From assembly GCA_016217545.1 (NCBI GenBank), contig JACRHT010000017.1, positions 310,001 through 374,000 of the forward strand: 64,000 bases of DNA. Direction: 5' to 3'. Below are positions 60,346 to 64,000 of the stretch, piece after piece (within the stretch, counting starts at the first letter, position 1; each line of letters starts with the position of its first letter). The position numbers and the translations under genes were made by a program. Source of the DNA: Opitutia bacterium (lineage in GTDB: Bacteria; Verrucomicrobiota; Verrucomicrobiia; Opitutales; Opitutaceae). The notes beneath the pieces are model-generated. The model was not told the DNA's origin and made no database searches. It saw nothing but the letters and a program-made list of their open reading frames with translations.

Positions 60346-61746
60346 TTAGCACGCACCGGAAGGCGGCCGGAGAATCTGCCGAATCGTTCGCCAGATGATC
60401 ACGCAGTCGAGCCAGACGCTCCAGTTGTGAATGTAGAAAAGGTCGAGCTGCAGGCGCGCGCTGATGGCGTCCGGAGTCCGCATCTCGCCGCGCAACCCGT
60501 GCGATTGAGCGAGACCGGTGATGCCGGGCTTCACGAAGAACCGCATGCGGTAAACTTCCACGGCGTCGGCGAATTCCGAGTCGTGACGCACGTAATGCGG
60601 ACGCGGACCGACGACGCTCATGTCGCCGCGCAACGCATTCCAAAACTGCGGCATCTCGTCGAGGCTGGTGCGTCGGAGGAACCTCCCGAAGCGAAAGACC
60701 CGAATGTCTCCCGGCGAGGTTTGCCCCTGCCCCTCCGCCGTCGCATACATCGTCCGGAATTTCAGCACCATGAACTCGCGTCCGGCACGACCCGACCGCG
60801 GCTGCCGATAAAACAGCGGTCCCGGCGCCTGCCGCCGCTGCATCAGCCACACCATGAGTCCGAGGGGTGGCAAAATGAAGAGGACGACAGGGAGCGAGAT
60901 GGCGATGTCCATGCCGCGTTTCACTCCGCGCAAAACCGGATTCTCCAGAGGCTCATCCTGAAACGCCATGAAGCTGTAGCCATCCTGCACGAATTGCCGC
61001 AGCGGATGCGCCAGCCGGAACGCGAGATCGTTCTGCACCAGCAGGCGGCAACCCGTCGCCGCGCAGGCCCTCACGAGATGGTCGAAATCTTCCGCGTGTT
61101 TCGGAAGGTTCAGCATCAGCACCTGCTGCGCACCGGTGGCCAAAATCGTCGCCCGCAAATCCTCGAACTGCCCCACCTCGGGCAGCTCGGGCAGATTCGG
61201 CAACTCCCCCGCGTAGCGCACCCGTCCGATTGGCTGCAATCCCAGCGGCGCACCCGCTTCGAGCCAGCGACGCATGTCGGGAAACTGGCGCCCGTCACCC
61301 ATGACCAGCGTCGGCATACGCGAGCGGCCGCCAAACAGCGACTGCCTCAACAACACCGGCTGGAATCGGTTCACCAGCACGAGCAACAAGCCGAGGATCG
61401 GAAAGTATGAAGCCAAGAACAGGCGGCTGATGCCTGGGTCCTTGAATCCGACGACGACGGTGAAAACGGTGCCCGCAATGATGACGAGTTGCTTCGCCGC
61501 CAACTGCAACGACCTCCCCCACCCGAGGACGGCGAGTTCGCTCTTCACCGCCCACGCCGAGCCCATCGTCAGCAAAACCGCGCTCGCGATCGCCAGAGGA
61601 TAGGACGCGTGCGGCAGGAGCGTCGTAAACTGCTTCCCACGAACCAAAGGCGCCCCCTCCGCCATGACCAGCCAGAGGCCTGCCGCTTCGGCGGCGACGA
61701 GGAAACTGTGAATGCTGGCCAAGCCAGCGCTGCGGCGATCAAGCAT
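60346..61746 (-). CDS. Polyprenyl-phosphate sugar-1-phosphate transferase (exopolysaccharide initiation)
   Basis: The 466-residue protein has four to five N-terminal membrane helices, a CoA-binding-like/Rossmann middle part (TLVMGDGRQFPDMRRW), another helix (about 295-315) and a C-terminal bacterial sugar-transferase domain: KRGMDIAISLPVVLFILP, PLFYRQPRSGRAGREFMVLKFRTM, FLRRTSLDEMPQFWNALRGDMSVVGPRPHYV and KPGITGLAQSHGLRGEM. It loads the first sugar phosphate onto undecaprenyl phosphate at the inner membrane. It follows the WecG and GT2 genes in one minus-strand run. Confidence 0.93.
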   Translation of the reverse strand: MLDRRSAGLASIHSFLVAAEAAGLWLVMAEGAPLVRGKQFTTLLPHASYPLAIASAVLLTMGSAWAVKSELAVLGWGRSLQLAAKQLVIIAGTVFTVVVGFKDPGISRLFLASYFPILGLLLVLVNRFQPVLLRQSLFGGRSRMPTLVMGDGRQFPDMRRWLEAGAPLGLQPIGRVRYAGELPNLPELPEVGQFEDLRATILATGAQQVLMLNLPKHAEDFDHLVRACAATGCRLLVQNDLAFRLAHPLRQFVQDGYSFMAFQDEPLENPVLRGVKRGMDIAISLPVVLFILPPLGLMVWLMQRRQAPGPLFYRQPRSGRAGREFMVLKFRTMYATAEGQGQTSPGDIRVFRFGRFLRRTSLDEMPQFWNALRGDMSVVGPRPHYVRHDSEFADAVEVYRMRFFVKPGITGLAQSHGLRGEMRTPDAISARLQLDLFYIHNWSVWLDCVIIWRTIRQILRPPSGAC

Positions 61747-61795
61747 TTCGAAGCGTCCGCGTTGAATGGCCCTTCACGCCGCGAACGGGGAACGT

Positions 61796-62596
61796 CTAGG
61801 GTTTTTCTCCTACTCGCGTCGAGCCTCTTAATTGCGGGAACGCCTCTCCGTCTCTCATAACGAGCCAAACCAACTTCATCGCGCGAAGATATCGGCCGGC
61901 AAACCGCCGCGGATGAGACAAGACACGCCACAGCCAACCCAGCCGGGCGCGATCCACCCAGACCGGAATCGCCACTTGCGCTCCGGTCAGGAAAGCCAGC
62001 GCCGCTCCGAGGCAAAGGATGGTGGGACGGTAGCTCAGCTGTTCGCGCAGGTAACAGCCCAGCCGCTCCTGCACCCCGCCACCAATGCCGAGGTAGACCA
62101 GCGCCGGCCGCCGCGCTTCCAAATGTGCGCGCAGGCGCTCGTCGACGAGCTCACCCTCGCCATACCACGGCGCCACATAGAAGTCCTCCTCGGCCGTCGG
62201 CACCCCCATCGTTTCCAGCCACGCCCGAGCGCGCGCGGCATCGCCCACGCTCGGCATCACCCAACAGGCCGCGCCCGGCTTGCGCATTTCCGGTCGCTCG
62301 AACCATCGGCGCAGGAATTTCAGCCCCGAATGCCGCGGCAACCTTTGGCCGGTGCGCAGCTGCCACATCGTGACCAAAAGCCCCGAGTCGGTGAGCACGA
62401 GATCGCTCCTGGTCAGTGCCCGCCGATACGAGGGCGAGCGCACGAGATCCTCCGCCATGCCGATACCCGACGGCGCCGTGAGCAAACCGCCTTCCGCGAT
62501 GAACTCCACCGCCTCCTCAAGCGAGCCGGCAAAAAAATCCACGCCCAGCACGCGCACGCGCCGCAAGTCCGGGCCCGTTCGCTCTCTAGCGATCAT
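61796..62596 (-). CDS. WecG/TagA/CpsF-family glycosyltransferase
   Basis: The ATG at 62596 gives 266 residues; it overlaps the end of the GT2 gene by 11 bases. Family marks are VLGVDFFAGSLEEAV, TAPSGIGMAED (usual 'NxxN/T' sugar-binding start), LTDSGLLVTMWQ ('aDGxG' position, here TDSG), ALVYLGIGGGVQERLG ('vGlGxPkQE'-like, diverged) and CLGAALAFLTGAQ. The GT26 family adds the second sugar, often ManNAc or ManNAcA, to the lipid-linked primer. The Asp of the usual 'DGxG' is shifted, so the sequence is a divergent member. Confidence 0.8.
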   Translation of the reverse strand: MIARERTGPDLRRVRVLGVDFFAGSLEEAVEFIAEGGLLTAPSGIGMAEDLVRSPSYRRALTRSDLVLTDSGLLVTMWQLRTGQRLPRHSGLKFLRRWFERPEMRKPGAACWVMPSVGDAARARAWLETMGVPTAEEDFYVAPWYGEGELVDERLRAHLEARRPALVYLGIGGGVQERLGCYLREQLSYRPTILCLGAALAFLTGAQVAIPVWVDRARLGWLWRVLSHPRRFAGRYLRAMKLVWLVMRDGEAFPQLRGSTRVGEKP

Positions 62597-63461
62597 GCGC
62601 CGCCTCCTTCGCGTTTCCACGGCGCAGTTCCTCGGTCTTGGTCACCGCGAGAAATTCGTAGAACCCATGCAGCCGGGCGAAGTAGTAACCTTCGCGACCG
62701 TCGAGAAATCCCCGCTGCCAGAAATAAACATAGGCGAACCGCAGCCAGGGCCGCAGCGGCAAACGCCGCACCCAGTGCTTCACGCGCCTCCGCCAGCCAA
62801 CCTCGGCCAGCTGCAACTCCGCCGCGCCGCTGCCGCGCTCGCACGCCACGCGCGCTTCCCAGTTCGAGTAGCGATTGTGCTTCTCGACGAACGCCGCGAT
62901 CGACGGGAAGGCATAGTGATCCATCTCACAGCGCAGCCGCGCCGTGCGCCCGCGCACGACGACGTGTTCGTGCACCTCGTTGTCCCCGCTCTCGGTCGCC
63001 GCGCCGGTGATCTTCTCGTAACGACCGAGCGCGTGGCGGAACAGCCGGAGATTCCAGTTCGGATAGTAGGCGTGCCGCAGCCAGCGCCCCATGAAACGAA
63101 AGCGGCGGTTGATCCAATATCCCGCCACGTCCGAAACGGGCGCCGACACGATCGCGCGGAATTCCTCCTCCGCCCCGGGCGGCAGCACCTCGTCCGCATC
63201 GAGGATGAAAACCCACTCGTGCGCGAACGGCAGATTCTCGAGCGCCCAGTTCTTTTTCTTGGGCCACGTGCCGTTGAAGGCGAACTGCACCACGCGCGCC
63301 CCGTGCCGCGTCGCGACCTCGGCCGTCGCGTCCGTGCTGTGCGAATCCACGACCCAAATCTCCGCCGCCCACGCGACGCTCGCGAGGCAGCGCGGCAGAT
63401 TTTCCGCCTCGTTGCGCACCGGCACGAGCACCGACACCGGAACTTTCCCCTGTCCGCTCAT
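62586..63461 (-). CDS. GT2-family glycosyltransferase (LPS/exopolysaccharide type)
   Basis: The ATG at 63461 gives 291 residues: VSVLVPVRNEAENLPRCLASV, IWVVDSHSTDATAEV, WPKKKNWALENLPF, HEWVFILDADEVLPP (the DxD), then YWINRRFRFMGRWLRHAYYPNW and HEHVVVRG. This is the KdtX/WaaE-like GT2 subgroup that transfers a hexose in LPS core or capsule synthesis. A C-terminal segment with YVYFWQRGFLDGREGYYFARLHGFYEFL is typical. It starts the minus-strand GT2-WecG-transferase unit and is divergent from the O-antigen-ligase-type gene (179-bp spacer). Confidence 0.9.
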   Translation of the reverse strand: MSGQGKVPVSVLVPVRNEAENLPRCLASVAWAAEIWVVDSHSTDATAEVATRHGARVVQFAFNGTWPKKKNWALENLPFAHEWVFILDADEVLPPGAEEEFRAIVSAPVSDVAGYWINRRFRFMGRWLRHAYYPNWNLRLFRHALGRYEKITGAATESGDNEVHEHVVVRGRTARLRCEMDHYAFPSIAAFVEKHNRYSNWEARVACERGSGAAELQLAEVGWRRRVKHWVRRLPLRPWLRFAYVYFWQRGFLDGREGYYFARLHGFYEFLAVTKTEELRRGNAKEAAHDR

Positions 63462-63640
63462 TCGCGATCGCACGGATTCCTGCGCGCGCGACGGGCGGAC
63501 TTGGCGGGAGGCGACAGTGAGCGGCGGCGAATCATCGGCAATTCGCGGCACTTAACCCCGCACGCCCGCGCGATGGCAAGCCCCGCCACGGAGAATTTCG
63601 CTTGCCGGCATGGGAGGGTCGCCCGAGTCCTAGCGACGTC

Positions 63641-64000
63641 GTGTCCCCGCCCCGCTCCTCTCGCGCCGCGCCGTCCGAACCGCTCTCGCCGGCGGAAATG
63701 CTGCTCGTCGTGCAAACGCTGGGGTTGCTCGTGGCGGCTTCGTGGCTCGGCGGCGGCATGGCCCACAACGCCCTGCCGTGGATTCTCGCGCTCACGGCGC
63801 TGAGTCTTCCCCTCTGGTTCGCGCGTCGCGCGGAAGGAGTCGCGCTCGGATGCGGAGCGCTCGTCCCGGCCGTCCTCTGGCTCGCGCTCGTCGGCCTCGC
63901 CTGCCTCAACCCGAGCCACGAACTCCGTCCCGACGGCACCTGGCACGAGCGGGCCGGCTGGTGGCACTGGCTGCCCACCACGGTGGATCGAGCACATACG
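63641..64000 (+). CDS. O-antigen ligase/polymerase-type membrane protein, N-terminal part
   Basis: An open frame starting with GTG at 63641 runs off the window end (120 codons visible). After a short Pro/Ser-rich cytosolic start come hydrophobic helices (LLVVQTLGLLVAASWLGG, LPWILALTALSLPLW, LVPAVLWLALVGLACL), then NPSHELRPDGTWHERAGWWHWLPTTVD. This N-terminal pattern, ending in a 'LPTTVD' loop, is seen in O-antigen-ligase-family proteins of exopolysaccharide clusters. An ATG 57 bases downstream is an alternative start. The call rests on the context and on these few features. Confidence 0.6.
   Translation, partial: MSPPRSSRAAPSEPLSPAEMLLVVQTLGLLVAASWLGGGMAHNALPWILALTALSLPLWFARRAEGVALGCGALVPAVLWLALVGLACLNPSHELRPDGTWHERAGWWHWLPTTVDRAHT

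Noticed and set aside
1-64000. CRISPR arrays, rRNA genes, defence systems, complete insertion sequences
   Set aside because: No regularly spaced repeats, rRNA-like segments, Cas, restriction-modification or intact transposase genes were found on reading both strands.

Overview
The window is a GC-rich (by eye well over 60% G+C), densely coded bacterial chromosome segment. Its gene style points to Verrucomicrobiota, most likely an Opitutaceae relative. It has large TonB-dependent receptors of the type with a 'xxSRxxTPIKDLPxxxxxxT' plug and no SusD partner, LacI and XylR-type sugar regulators, many Sec-exported glycoside hydrolases, FGly sulfatases, Asp-box (BNR) proteins, DUF5107 and DUF1573 proteins, and an exopolysaccharide cluster. 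No rRNA, intact tRNA, CRISPR array or complete insertion sequence is visible.

Layout. (i) 1-1060: the C-terminal end of a tyrosine recombinase and a decayed excisionase-like gene. (ii) 1061-27766: an acetylated/galactosylated/rhamnosylated glycan region. It holds a GH106 rhamnosidase; a long minus-strand run (GNAT, EamA, NahK-like sugar-1-kinase, SGNH esterase, nucleotidyltransferase, then amidohydrolase, GH27 alpha-galactosidase, SGNH esterase, sugar isomerase); a plus-strand trio (polysaccharide deacetylase, 2-hydroxyacid dehydrogenase, DUF5107-TPR); an MFS transporter; a TonB receptor; a Gfo/Idh - Asp-box - epimerase operon; and a LacI regulator. A GCAGTAA(A) motif recurs in the spacers upstream of these units, at equal distance from two start codons. 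(iii) 27767-44757: a divergent locus around a XylR-type activator. Leftward lie a TonB receptor, two exported sulfatases, a giant Asp-box protein and an exported formylglycine-generating enzyme (FGE). Rightward lie GH130, a cytosolic sulfatase, a GH26 mannanase and a GH130 mannosylglucose phosphorylase, several joined by overlapping stop/start codons. (iv) 44829-58796: two GH5-like proteins lacking key catalytic residues around a DUF1573 protein, two more sulfatases, a GPH sugar symporter, a ClC channel, a radical-SAM sulfatase maturase (anSME) and a second GH26. (v) 59238-59298: a 3' fragment of tRNA-Ser(UGA), an attachment-site scar. (vi) 59371-64000: a FecR-domain protein and exopolysaccharide genes (polyprenyl-phosphate sugar transferase, WecG/TagA, GT2, start of an O-antigen-ligase-type protein).

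How it fits together. The combination GH26 + GH130 (mannosylglucose phosphorylase) + GH27 + acetyl esterases is the toolkit for acetylated galactoglucomannan. It is interleaved with five Cys-type sulfatases and both known FGly maturation systems, so the likely substrate is a sulfate-decorated beta-mannan-type heteroglycan. The integrase end at the left and the oriented tRNA-Ser fragment at the right fit the idea that everything left of about 59.3 kb is the distal part of an integrative island, while the exopolysaccharide genes belong to the resident chromosome.
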